Below, piece by piece: positions 45,165 through 57,170 of a stretch of DNA of 64,000 nucleotides (the first letter of the stretch is position 1; each line of letters begins with the position of its first letter). The position numbers and the translations under genes are program-made. Below the pieces are notes generated by a model. That model did no database searches, was not told where the DNA came from, and saw nothing but the letters and a program-made list of their open reading frames with translations. Location: contig CP136068.1 in assembly GCA_032622095.1 (NCBI GenBank), positions 61,030,025-61,094,024 on the forward strand. Direction: 5' to 3'. The stretch comes from Siphonodentalium dalli. Lineage: Eukaryota > Mollusca > Scaphopoda > Gadilida > Siphonodentaliidae.

Positions 45165-46437
45165 TCCACCAGCCTCGAACTAGTTGACGTGTGGAGATTA
45201 TTTAACAAACAAGAAAGTCACTATACATGGAGAAGAAAATCCCCAGTTAAAATGGCATGGCTAGATTACTTTTTAATTTCTGAGGACCTCCTAAATCTAA
45301 TGGGAAAAGGACAGACAATTTTACCCGGATACAAATCAGATCATTCTATTATTTCACTTTCATTAAAGTGACATCAAGACTGGTCCGGGTTTTAGGAAAT
45401 TTAATAATTCTCTGTTATACTGTAGAGAATATGTCGATTTAGTAAAAGGAATCATAGCTGAAAACAAAATAAGATATTCTTACTTCTCACATGAGGAAAA
45501 AAGCAAGATAAATTGCTCCATTGGAAAACGACTATTCCTTGACAGTGTTGCTTGATATCAGAGGCGCCACTATACGCTTTTCTGCAAATCGAAAACGTGA
45601 GCGAATAAAAATTGAGAAAAATCTAACATTAAAAAAGGCAAAAATTATTTCAGATCTTGAGCATCCAACATATAGCTCTGAAGAAAAACAAAAACTAATG
45701 GCAGACTTAAAAAAATTAGAAGTCGAAATGGAAGCAATGAGAAAAGAAACAATCTGCGAAACCATGGTTAGATCTCGTGCAAAATAGACAGAGGAAGGCG
45801 AAAAACCAACAAAATATTTTCTAAATTTAGAAAAAACGTAATTACATTTCCAAAACCCTGACCAGCCTGACAGTCGCGAATGATAGTACAATCACAAAAC
45901 AAACCGATATCATGAAAGAAGTCCGAAATTTTTATCTTAATTTATACTCATATAGGCCAATGGACGATCACGATTTAAAATCCCTTCTTAGTAAATGATG
46001 GAACAGTTCATAAACTGAGCACCATGCAGGCCTCAAGTATTGAAGGATGTTTAACCTTGCAAGAACTAACAGATGCGCTTAAGACCACCAAAAATAATAA
46101 AAGCCCAGGGCCATCCGGATACACTTATGAATTTTATAACTTTTTTGGTCTGACCTTGGCCCCTTCTTAACAGAGTCGCTCAATGAATCATTTTCAATGA
46201 GAGGAGCTATCAATCACACAAAAACAAGGTATTATAACGTTGATCCCAAAAAAGGATAAAAATAGGCAGATGCTAAAAAACTGGCATCCCATCCTCCTTT
46301 TGAATACATCTTACATACTAGCCTCGTCATGCATAGCTGACAGAATAAAACGTGTGCTCCCATCTATAAGTATAATCAACCCCGATCAAACTGGGTTTCT
46401 AGCGGGTAGATATATAGGTGACAACACCTGACAAAAT
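45165..46437 (+). pseudogene. L1/Tx1-like LINE fragment: endonuclease end to RT fingers
   Basis: Blocks: VDVWRLFNKQESHYTWRR, WLDYFLISED and SDHSII (endonuclease end). The linker then reads VLLDIRGATIRFSANRKRE and a long charged helix (IEKNLTLKKAKIISD...KKLEVEMEAM). The clade hallmark follows as VRSRAK, a stop where Trp is usual, TEEGEKPTKYFLNLEKT. Next come NNKSPGPSGYTYEFYN and LIPKKDKNRQMLKNWHPILL, then INPDQTGFLAGRYIGDNT. At least five frame changes or stops. Similarity stops abruptly at 46437, before motif A, where an unrelated repeat begins. Confidence 0.85.
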
Positions 46438-46736
46438 TTGAAAAACTAACACCATTTATAACTCCGTCAGGGTACTCCGAGTCACCATACCAAATTTGGT
46501 TTAAATCAGTCCAAAAAAAATCTTGTGTTGTTTACTGGTAAATTTGTTTAGAGTGATATTAAACCCAATTCAACAATTCCATATCATGCCTTTGGACTAC
46601 TTAGCTATTAATATGGCTATATCATTTTCTGATGTCTCTTAATATGCCAATGTGCAGATAATGAAAGCTATGGTATCTAAATTTTAAAAAATGTTTCAAC
46701 AATACACATGACATGCTATTAAATGTAGACTACACA
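46438..46736. repeat. Repeat at the LINE break, similar to 24430-24540
   Basis: Begins 'accatttataactccgtcag', 'ggtactccgagtcaccatac' and 'caaatttggtttaaatcagt'. The 24.4-kb region shares the 'agggtac.c.gagtc' block. Nothing coding. Confidence 0.45.
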
Positions 46737-47212
46737 ATCTGAGAATATCACTCTACAGATAGTCTGAGGTCATTATAGATTTGATAGGTTAAATAGTGAT
46801 GCCAAGATTCAGCGCAAACAAAACCAGTAATTAGTTGACAGCTCTGCTATATAATTGATCTTAATGGATCAGCAGCAAGTTGGCTTATCTTGATGGATGT
46901 GTTGTTGGTTGAATTTGATACATTATCATTGTAAACTTCAATTGGACTCTATTAACCATGTCCGGGTCACCTTTTCACCTTTAATCCAAGGCTTTGCTGG
47001 TGCAGCTTTACGGATCCTGTGCCAGTGCATTCTCTTATATATGCAAGTCTCCCTATTTGACCCATAAGTTCCAATAATTTGTGTTATTATGTACATTTGT
47101 CTGTAATAGTACATAACAGTATGCTCTATAATTCAACATCAAAACTCTTAATTTATGATTCCGATCATTGTAATTTACTATTTGCCAAGGGATGGGTTAA
47201 ACATCTGCCATA
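46737..47212 (+). repeat. Dispersed repeat of about 470 bp, copy A
   Basis: Aligned by eye along its whole length to 58321-58790: 'ctctacagat.gtctgaggtc', 'gacagctctgctatataatt', 'attccaataatttgt' and 'gccaagggatgggtta'. It stops about 50 bp before an MLH1 exon. The last block also matches 20355-20390. Confidence 0.85.
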
Positions 47213-47260
47213 TGAGGGCTGTAAAATGTTCATTAAACTTGGTTTCTTCTTTTCTTTCAG

Positions 47261-47353
47261 AGTGGGAACTTGCTGACACTCCCTCTGTTGCTGGATAGAT
47301 ATGTTCCTTGTCTGGACGAGATACCCATGTATATATTGAGACTGGCTACTGAG
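47261..47353 (+). CDS. MLH1: MLH1 coding exon (human exon 17 equivalent)
   Basis: Fourth MLH1 exon, 93 bp or 31 codons, after a strong acceptor (TTCTTCTTTTCTTTCAG). It reads [20 protein letters not shown] then [11 protein letters not shown], ending at donor GTGTGT. The human segment is GNLIGLPLLLDNYVPPLEG followed by LPIFILRLATE. The next conserved segment (human VNWDEEKECF) should start the following exon, and I could not find it in the 16.6 kb that remain. A dispersed repeat ends only about 50 bp upstream of this exon. The length equals the human exon 17 length I recall. Confidence 0.95.
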
Positions 47354-47404
47354 GTGTGTCATCTTCATTATTCCCACCTATATTTGAGATTTATTAATGG
47401 GGGA

Positions 47405-47990
47405 TTATGAGATCTATTAGCTCAATTGTCCCCCAACTTTCTGAAAGAAAAGGGGGACTATAGAAACAGGCTCTGTCCGTCCGTCCGTTCGTCTGTCCGT
47501 TCATCCATACATCCGTCTGTCCATCCGTCCGTCACACTTTTGAGTACATTCATGGTGTATTCATCTCCTACAGATTTCATCCCAGAGATTTGAAACTTCA
47601 GAATATTGTTGCCCATATATTGAAGATGTGCAACATTAGAGAGTTCAGTCATAGTAATGTTGTTTATTAAATTATATTTCATGGAAAAGAGTGTACATTT
47701 CTGATCATTTTGGTACCAAATGTTTGACAAAAGGAAAAGTATTACTTGGTGTGTGATCAATAATGTGTCAAAAAAAATTGCTGCATTTTGGTGAAAATCA
47801 TGCCATTGGGCAATGTACATTTGTATGGGTTTCAAGGTGGTTTGACCTGGATAATGGCACCACTTTTTGGAGGCTATTTCCCTTTAAAATTCAGTTTATT
47901 AATTGTAATTTGGATATTTTTGAAGATAGAGCAATGAAACTTAACATTGTTGATGTTCATTGTATATGCTTGATATTAAGTATGAAAACT
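47405..47990 (+). repeat. GGGGACTATAGAAA family with CCGTCC box, copy 2
   Basis: 'agggggactatagaaac' then 'ctgtccgtccgtccgttcgt' and a unit with 'gagatttgaaacttcagaat' and 'tgaagatgtgcaacatta'. Open frames on both strands here are repeat shadows. Confidence 0.55.
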
Positions 47991-48519
47991 TGAATATATA
48001 ATGAGTTATGCATACAAATTAGGTTAATAATGCTCATTATTATGAAAATTAGTCATTTCTTTGGTTTATACCGCAGATGGAGCATAGTTAATATCACAAT
48101 ATAGGCATGATTATTTTGTTTAAATTGTGGAAACAATTTTCACCTGAATGATGAGACATTTCTACAATAATATTTTAGTTAACTGTTATTGAATATTAAT
48201 TAGCAAATTATTGAATTAATTAGTAGCTAATTAGCATAATATTTAGTCTGTCTCTCGAATATTCTGAAGTTTTTGAAGGAAATAACCCTGTAACCCCTGT
48301 CATGTGAGGTATCAAATTGAAGGTATATGAAGACAGAATTCAGAAATGGGCATGTAAACTATCAGATAATAATGTCACGAATGTTATCAATGCTACAAAT
48401 GCCTCCAGAGCCATTTATCCATGTAACTTCAAGTCTCCATTAACAAGAGTTGGGCTGTCCGGTACATACCCCATGTGACATACGCATTATACCGCCTAGT
48501 GTGGGCCTACCTAAAAACC

Positions 48520-48935
48520 CAGTGCTGAGATACTCAGGCAGATGTATGAAAAAACTACATTTTCAGATAAACAAAGATGAATAACTGCAGAATGAAATAC
48601 CCAAATAAAACAATTGGACACTCCATTGAATGCCCTCATAGTAGAGAACATCCATACCCAATTTAATTCAGATCCATCTGCAGGTGGTTGAGATAATATA
48701 TGCTTCGGTGGACAAAACAACAACATTGCCAGATAAACAAAGATAAATAACTCTAGAACGGAAACACAAACAACACATTTGAACAGTACATTGGATGTCT
48801 TCATAGTACCGTAGTGCACATCCATAACAAATTTCATTCAGATCTGACAACTGGTGGTGGAGATATCATTTCGGACGGACAACACAAACATTTCCAAATA
48901 AACAAAGATGAATTACTCTAGAATGGAAAACCAGA
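48520..48935. repeat. Tandem repeat, about 166-bp unit, 2.5 copies
   Basis: 'ataaacaaagat(g/a)aataactc' recurs at about 48565, 48732 and 48897, with 'gaatgccctcatagtagaga' / 'gatgtcttcatagtaccgta' between. Positions 47991-48519 and 48936-49677 show no gene; a C-rich run lies near 49180. Confidence 0.75.
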
Positions 48936-49677
48936 ATTGGGGGGAGGCATCATTCTCTACTTACCCGCTTTATACCAGTTTCTTAAAATTCAATCATAAT
49001 TTAAATCTGTAATTAATTTCTATTAGGTCCTTATCTATTATGTATATATATAGTATATGAACAGGGATGTGGTCTCCATCGAGGGAAGGGAGTGTCCATG
49101 CAACTTGGAAATTTCTGCCCTACCCTCAGTACTCGAAATAGTAAAAAAAATCCTGTGTATTACATTTACACCACCCCACCCCCCCCCCCCCAAATCCCAA
49201 ATTGAGTTGAAATTTTCCAACTTTTATCTCAAGCTGTCCAATTGTTGGAATTTCCTAAACTAACAACCCCTAATGAGCTGGAAATTTCCAACTTATGGTC
49301 ATTTACTCAAACAAGGAAAACCTTGACTTTTTTGTGAAAAATAAATAGTTAATACATAGTGGTTGTAAAAATCCAAAATGTATGTATCTGAACAATTTCA
49401 ACATATTCTTGGTCTGAGTCAGACAACTTAAGATATTTCCAACATTCGACAATTTTGCCAACATTGGGACCCAACCCAAGAAATATCCAGGGCTGTTTTG
49501 ATCAGTACCCAAACTCGAGAAGCCCATATTTCCACAATTTCAGTGGACAGTATTGATTGAATCAATTTTTACTTTAAATGCAATACAACAATATAGTATG
49601 GAAATATCAAATCTGAATAGAGCCCATGTATCTGCATGTTAATATTCAATTGAAATCAAAAATATTATGTCATATTT

Positions 49678-50535
49678 CAGGGTTTCCGCTATACCGGCAG
49701 GGGGTCCCCTTGACGGTCCCGTTCCCCTCGCCAAGTTTTCCCATCCTGCCATACCCCAGGACATACTGCATGTCCATAAAGGTATAAAGATGTTTAAAAC
49801 TTCTGAATTTTGTTGGAATAGTACTAAGGAATTTTAAAAGGTGAATTTATTTTATATCTTGTGAGTGTACACACTCTAAACGCGTTATACAGAAAATTGA
49901 AACAGGAAGTGATCGGAACTGACATCGCTAGAAGCTATGCCTTTGAGGCTGGTTAGTTACGTTGCGGTTACTACCCGGTTATGTTATGCAAAAGAGCAGT
50001 ATTTTAATCGTACCTGTCATGTTTTATACCGCAAAATATACTGTTCACTTTGTAATAGAGCGAGAGAGAAATATGGGAGTAGCCGCACCGGGCATCAAGG
50101 CATCTTATCACTGCCCACAAAGAATACTCATCGGCCAGATATGTAATCAGCCTTCTATATTTACACTGCAGCTGCTAAAATATATTCCGATTACGTTATG
50201 CATCTGAAATATCTGCTGGGTCTTCCACAGTGAGTCTTTTAACATTAACGAGCACGTTTAACTCGGGATCCAAATTACTGGTGTTCTGTACTTCGTAAAT
50301 TAATTTATATCTAATAAATTTACTAGTTTTAAAGTTACAGGTACATGTATAAGGTTTGATAGCTTGGCACTTTGGCAGAAATGGAACAAAACAATCTGCC
50401 ATTTCTACTCTCACACGATTCTATTGGCCGGTATAACGAAAGTAGTTCAACCAGTGCTAAAACAGGCTACTTTTACCTGGATTTTCCCCTTGACGGCTAC
50501 CGGCCCCATTCCCCTACCCCCTAGCGGAAACCCTG
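49678..50535. mobile_element. hAT-like non-autonomous DNA transposon
   Basis: Ends CAGGGTTTCCGCTA (49678-49691) and its exact complement TAGCGGAAACCCTG (50522-50535). CCTTGACGG-type sequence is repeated inside both ends. CATATTT flanks both sides (49671-49677, 50536-50542), a 7-bp match where hAT elements usually leave 8. CAGGG-type ends fit hAT. No transposase in the 858 bp. Confidence 0.7.
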
Positions 50536-50670
50536 CATATTTGTAATATAATTATCCTCTGCTGGAAACAGGTGCCCTGGGAATTATCTCTGGATTCCCA
50601 CCACAACCCCGTCTACCAACATCCCTGTATACGTACATGGTACCTTCTTGTGTTACACCAACCAACTACA

Positions 50671-50695
50671 CCCCCCCCCCCCCCCCCCCCCCCCC
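50671..50695. repeat. Poly-C tract of 25 bases
   Basis: Uninterrupted C run between 'caaccaactaca' and 'accaaccacc'. The rest of 50543-51709 shows no gene or repeat I recognise. Confidence 0.9.
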
Positions 50696-51709
50696 ACCAA
50701 CCACCATATGCCGTAATCTGATTTCCAACTACAAGTTCCAACTATAGACTTTCGCGGTGGATAGAGTTATTGCTCTTCCCAATTGTTGTGCAAAAAATGC
50801 CTGCCGATCACTTTGTGCCGTTATTCGCCAAAGTACACTTTCGAGATTCGATTACTGATATTATTTTCATAATTTTTCGATATAAATGGTTATTAAATTA
50901 GATTTAAGAATTAGCATCGATTTATAAACTCAAAATATGCGCCCATGTGTCGAGAAATGGTGCTTATTTGAACAGACAGTGGCGAGATTATTTAGCGTAA
51001 GAGCCGAAAGAACAGCGCGAAAAGGAGACTTCCTGTATAAGCTTTGCACTGTGGCTGTTCCTTCATATAACCCGGTCAATGTTTATTTTTAGTGCTGTTT
51101 GTCCTGACAACCTATCGAAGAGGTCTTCTTTCAAAATAAAATAACTGGGGAATTATTTTTTATTTCGATGTTTGAATTTCCAATTCGATATTTGATTAAT
51201 GTTAAATAACCATGCTCTTCAACTGTGCTCTTAGGAAATAAAATTACCATGAAAATTCCGTCTTAATTTTGACAAATTGCGACGTCGCAAGCATTGTATT
51301 TCGCATCTTCAGCCATCGTGTTTGGGGAAATGCCACGAAAATGTGAGAATGGGCGCATAGAAACGGCTGGCCGATTGACTTACCGTTTACGGAAAGAAAT
51401 AAGATGCATACCTTCGAACTGTGGGATGGGACTCCAGAAACGTCATTAAAATAATGGATAATTGTGTCTAATATTGGAGATAAATAGTTCAATACAACGT
51501 TTTTATTCTGAAGATTCAGAATATTTCTTCAGTTTTTATGAAAAACGATATTTTTTCCAACAAAATTTAATTTTAAAAGCAACATTTTTGTTATTTTTCC
51601 GGTATTCATCGGTTGCGTAACTCTCTAGCAACATGTATATAGATGACGGAAAAATTATTTTTTGAGGGAGTTATTAACCATTTTCGACTTATAAAGTTTC
51701 AACATTTTT

Positions 51710-54700
51710 AGCTAAACTTTACTTTGTAAAGTTTGAGCTATTGCCATTCCTTGGTATCCGTCGTCCATGTGCGCGCGCGTGTGTGTGTGTGTGTCCGTGT
51801 GTGATGCGTCAACAATTTCCTTTAGCACGGGCTACAGTTCGTACCTTTGGTCCGATTGTCATGAAATTTGTCATGGATGTTAATATTGACATGTAGATGG
51901 GAACGAGTAATTTTGGGGTCATTCGGCCAAAAAACATGGATTTTACTCTTTGTATGACTAAATCCTTTAGCACGGGCTACAGGTCCTACTTTTAGTCTGA
52001 TCATCATAAAATTTGTCAAGAATGTTAATAATGACATGTAGATGGGAACGAGTCATTTTGGGGTCATTTGGCCAAAAAACATGGCCGCCAGCAGCCATCT
52101 TGGATTTTACTCTTTGTATGACTAAATCCTTTAGCACGGGCTACAGATCGAAATTGGAATGTAGATGGGAACGAGTCATTTTGGGGTCATTCGGACAAAA
52201 AACATGGCCACCAGTGGCCATCTTGGATTTAAAAATTTAATCCATTAGCACGGGCCACAGGTCGTACTATTCGTCTGATCATCATGAAATTTGTCATGGA
52301 TGATAATATTGACATGTAGATGGGAATGAGCCATTCGGCCAAAAAACATGGCCGCCAGTAGCCATCTTGGATTTTACTCTTTCTATGACTAAATTCTTTA
52401 GCATGGGCTACATGTCTTACCTTTAGTCTGATCATCATAAAATTTGTCATGAATGTTAATAATGACATACATGTAGATGGGAACGAGTCATTTTTGGGTC
52501 ATTCGGCTAAAAAACATGGCCGCCAGCAGCCATCTTGGATTTTACTCTTTGTATGACTAAATTCTTTAGCATGGGCTACAGGGCGTACCTTTAGTCTGAT
52601 CGTCATAAAATCTGATCGTCATAAACATAGCCCACAATTTGAAAGTTCTAGATTGGCCTACAAATCGTCAATAAATATGGTATAAAACAAAGGGGACAAT
52701 GTACTTCCCTGACGCGTTCCTTGCAACATCGGAAGCCAACGAGAGGTGTGACCCATGTATTTTAAGCAACATTGGATATCAGACAGAAGATGCAAAATAA
52801 TTCTCCAGAGCTTGCCTTGAAATTACCTATGATACAGTTTATGTAATAGCCCCTCGACCCAGACGGTATCGAAAGCTTTCCACACGTCTAAGAAGCAAGA
52901 AAATAATCTGCCTCTCAGACGTGTAGGATATGCATTCCGTTACAAGGAAAGATGACATCATGCAGCTGACCCCTCGTTGGAATCCGTTTTGCAAAGGATG
53001 CAAGTTCAGTAAGGAGGGTGTATAAGTTTCGAGATAAGTCTCTCAAATAGCTTGTATAAACATGGTAGAAGGGTAATTGCCCGATAGCTATCGAATGAGT
53101 CCTTGGGCCCTTTATAAAGTGAAAAAACAGCATCTTTTTTAGCAGATAAAGGAACACATTCTTGACTTATAACTTGATTAAACAGGTAAGAAATTACTTC
53201 CGCTAACATATTACCACCAAAAATAATGTGTTCATAATTAATTCCATCAAAGCCGGCCGCTTTGTTTGGCTTTAAGCATTTATAAAGAGAAATCACCTCA
53301 GCAGGTGTTGTCGGAAACATTACAAGACTATCGACGTGACTGGATGTATTTTGAGAACGTTCCTGGTCGACAAAACTATTGACAGTCTCAAAGTGCTTCT
53401 GGTCAAATTGGGGATCAACTAGACGTGTTGAGAAAATTTGCTCATAGTAAGAGGCCCAACCCCGATGATTTCAGATTTATCTCTAAGAATCTGGTCATTG
53501 TGTGTGAAAAAAGAAGATGCAAGAGTCTGATCTTTATGAAATTTGTTACGAATGTTGACATTGACATGTAGATGGGAACCAGGCTACAGGTCGTACCTTT
53601 AGTCTGATCATCATAGTGGCCATCTTTGATTTCAAAATTCAATCTATTAGCACGGGCCACAGGTCGTACTGTTCATCTGATCATCATGAAATTTGTCATG
53701 GATGTTAATATCGACATGTAGATGAGAACGAGTCATTTTGGGGTCATTCGGCCCAAAAACATGGCCGCCAGCAGCCATCTTGAATTTTACTCTTTGTATG
53801 ACTAAATCCTTTAGCACGGGCTACAGGTCATACCTTTAGTCTGATCATCATAAAATTTGTCATGAATGTTAACAATGACATGTAGATGGGAAAGATTAAT
53901 TTTGGGGTCATTCGGCCAAAAAACCTGGCCGCCAGCAGCCATCTTGGATTTTACTCTTTGTATGACTAAATCCTTTAGCACAGACTACATAACAGGTCGT
54001 ACCTTGAGTCTGATCATCATGAAATTTTTCGTGGCTGTTGAAATTGGAATGTAGATGGGAACGAGTCATTTTGGGGTCATTCGGATCATCATAAAATTTG
54101 TCTTGAATGTTAACAATGACATGTAGATGGGAAAGATTAATTTTGGGGTCATTCGGCCAAAAAACATGGCCGCCAGCAGCCATCTTGGATTTTACTCTTT
54201 GTATGACTAAATGCTTTAGCACTGGCTAGAGGTCGTACCTTTAGTTTGATCATCATAAAATTTGTCATGGATGTTAATATTGACATGTAGATGGGAACGA
54301 GTCATTTTGGGGTCATTCGGCCCAAAATCATGGCCACCAGCAGCCATCTTGAATTTTATTCTTTGTATGACTAAATCCTTTAGCACGTGCTACAGGTCGT
54401 ACCTTTAGTCTGATCATCATAAAATTTGTCATGGATGTTAACAATGACATGTAGATGGGAACGATTAATTTTGGGGTCATTTGGCCAAAAAACATGGCCG
54501 CCAGCAGCCATCTTGGATTTTACTCTTTGTATGACTAAATCCTTTAGCACGGGCTACATGTCGTACCTTTAGTCTTATCATCATGAAATTTTCGTGGCTG
54601 TTGAAATTGGAATGCAGATGGGAACGAGTCATTTTGTGGTCATTTGGACAAAATTCAATGCATTAGCACGGGCTACAGGTCGTACTGTTCGTCTGATCAT

Positions 54701-54893
54701 CATTAAATTTGTCATGGATGTTGTTATTGACATGTAGATGGGAACGATTAATTTTGGGGTCAATCGGCCAAAAAACACGGCCACCAGCAGCCATCTTGGA
54801 TTTTACTCTTTGTATGACTAAATCCTTTACTGTTCATTTTTAGCTCAACTTTACTTTGTAAACTTTGAGCTATTGCCATGGCTTGGTATCCGT

Positions 54894-54929
<36 letters not shown>

Positions 54930-57170
54930 ATTCGTCAACAATTTCCTTTAGCACGGGCTACAGTTCGTACCTTTGGTCCGATTATTATGAAATTTGTCGT
55001 GGATGTTGACATTGACACGTAGATGGGAACGAGTCATTTTGGGGTCATTCTGAAAAAAAACATGGCTGCCAGCGTCCATCTTGGATTTCAAAATTCAATT
55101 TATTAGCACGGGCTACAGGCCGTACTGTTCGTCTTATTGTCATGAAATTTGTCCTGGATGTTAATATTGACGAGTAATTTTGGGATCATTCGGCCAAAAA
55201 ACATGGCCGCCGGCAGCCATCTTAGATTTTACTCTTTGTATGACTAAATTCTTTAGCATGGGCTACAGGTCGTACATTTAGTCATTCGGGCAAAAAACAT
55301 GGCCGCCGGCAGCCATCTTAGATTTTACTCTTTGTATGACTAAATCCTTTGGCACGGGCTACAGGTCGTACCTTTAGTCTGATCATCATAAAATTTGTCA
55401 TGGATGTTAATATTGACATGTAGATGGGAACGAGTCATCTTGGGGTCATTCGGCCAAAAAACTTGGCCGCCAGCAGCCATCTTGGATTTTACTCTTTGTA
55501 TGACTAAATCTTTTAGCACAGGCTACAGGTCGTACCTTTAGTCTGATCATCATAAAATTTGTCATGGATGTTAATATTGACATGTAGATGGGAAACGAGT
55601 CATTTTGGGATCATTCGGCCAAAAAACATGGCCGCCAGCAGCCATCTTGAATTTTACTCTTTGTATGACTAAATCCTTTAGCACGGGCTACAGGTCGTAC
55701 CTTTGTCAGATCATCATAAAATTTGTCATGGATGTTAATATTGACATGTAGATGGGAACGAGTCATTTTGGGGTCATTCGGCCAAAAAACTTGGCCGCCA
55801 GCAGCCATCTTGGATTTTACTCTTTGTATGACTAAATCTTTTAGCACAGGCTACAGGTCGTACCTTTAGTCTGATCATCATAAAATTTGTCATGGATATT
55901 AATATTGACATGTAGATGGGAACGAGTCATTTTGTGGTCATTCGGCCAAAAAACATGGCCGCCAGCAGCCATCTTGGATTTTACTCTATGTGTGACTAAA
56001 TCCTTTACTGTTCATTTTTAGCTCAACTTTACTTTGTAAACTTTGAGCTATTGCCATGGCTTGGTATCCGTCGTGTGTGTGTGTGTGTGTGTGCGTGATT
56101 CGTCAACAATTTCCTTTAGCACGGGCTACAGTTCGTACCTTTGGTCCGATTATTATGAAATTTGTCGTGGATGTTGACATTGACATGTAGATGGGAACGA
56201 GTCATTTTGGGGTCATTCTGAAAAAAAACATGGCTGCCAGCGTCCATCTTGGATTTCAAAATTCAATCCATTAGTACGGGCTACAGGCCGTACTGTTCGT
56301 CTTATTGTCATGAAATTTTGGATTTTAGATGAGAACGAGTCATTTTGGGGTCATTCGGCCAAAAAACATGGCCACCAGCAGCCATCTTGGATTTTACTCT
56401 TTCTATGACTAAATCCTTTAGCACAGACTACAGGTCGTACCTTGAGTCTGATCATCATGAAATTTTTTGTGGCTGTTGAAATTGGAATGTAGATGGGAAC
56501 GAGTCAATTTGGGGTCATTCGGATGAAAAACATGGCCGCCAGTGGCCATCTTTGATTTCAAAATTCAATCCATTAGCACGGGCTACAGGTCTTACTGTTC
56601 GTCTGATCATCATGAAATTTGTCTTGGATGTTAATGTTGACATGTAGATGGCAACGATTAATTTTGGGGTCATTTGGCCAAAAAACATGGCCGCCAGCAG
56701 CCATCTTGGATATTACTCTTTGTATGACTAAATCATTTAGCACGGGCTACAGGTCGTACTTTTAGTCTGATCATCATAAAATTTGTCATGGATGTTGAAA
56801 TTGGAATGTAGATGGGAAAGAGTCATTTTGGGGTCATTAGGACAAAAAACATGGCCACCAGCAGCCATCTTGGATTTTACTCTTTGTATGACTAAATCCT
56901 TTAGCACGGGCTACAGGCCGTACCTTTAGTCTTATCATCATGAAATTTTTCATGGCTGTTGAAATTGGAATGTAGATGGGAAAGAGTCATTTTGGGGTCA
57001 TTCGGACAAAAAACATGGCCGCCGGCTGCCATCTTGGATTTTACTCTGTGTATGACTAAATCCGTTACTGCTCATTTTTTAAACTCCTTTGTAATCTCTC
57101 TATTCATTGCTCATCACAAAAAAATTACCTTCTTTACAAAGTTGAGTTACAGTGTCATTGACACTTTCAT
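51710..57170 (+). mobile_element. Large HINE-like concatemer: three heads, one tail
   Basis: Heads with 'actttactttgtaaa' hairpins, 'gagctattgcca' and a GT-rich/GTCC box start at 51710, 54842 and 56020. The only tail is AAGTTGAGTTA (57139-57149), hairpin AGTGTCATTGACACT (57151-57165), TTCATT. Between are more than twenty core units ('gacatgtagatgggaacgag', 'ggtcattcggccaaaaaaca', 'gccatcttggattttactct'). Both inner heads follow the same junction 'aaatcctttactgttcattttt', and sequence after 54842 and 56020 is nearly identical for about 250 bp, so one block of about 1.18 kb was duplicated in tandem. A LINE fragment is inserted at 52615-53515. (GT)n runs lie at 51770, 54895 and 56074. Confidence 0.8.
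52615..53515 (-). pseudogene. LINE reverse-transcriptase fragment inside the HINE array
   Basis: Minus strand, CR1/Jockey-like. A linker-like block (ILRDKSEIIG, YYEQIF) comes first. Then TPAEVISLYKCLKPNKAAGF with DGINYEHIIFGGN, and KKDAVFSLYKGPKD with SYRAITLLPCLYKLF follow. After frame changes come motif A (FLDVWKAFDTVW) and motif B (GTRQGSTLSPLFYTIFIDDL). The YxDD box is missing because the copy ends just after motif B. Repeat units of the HINE array resume on both sides, so it is an insertion or capture, not an array boundary. Confidence 0.85.

Noticed and set aside
53908-56000. Repeated minus-strand frames of the type SKMAAG.HVFWPNDPK in the 52-57 kb and 1-2 kb regions
   Set aside because: They are translations of the HINE core unit, recur with every unit and lack any known domain; not genes.
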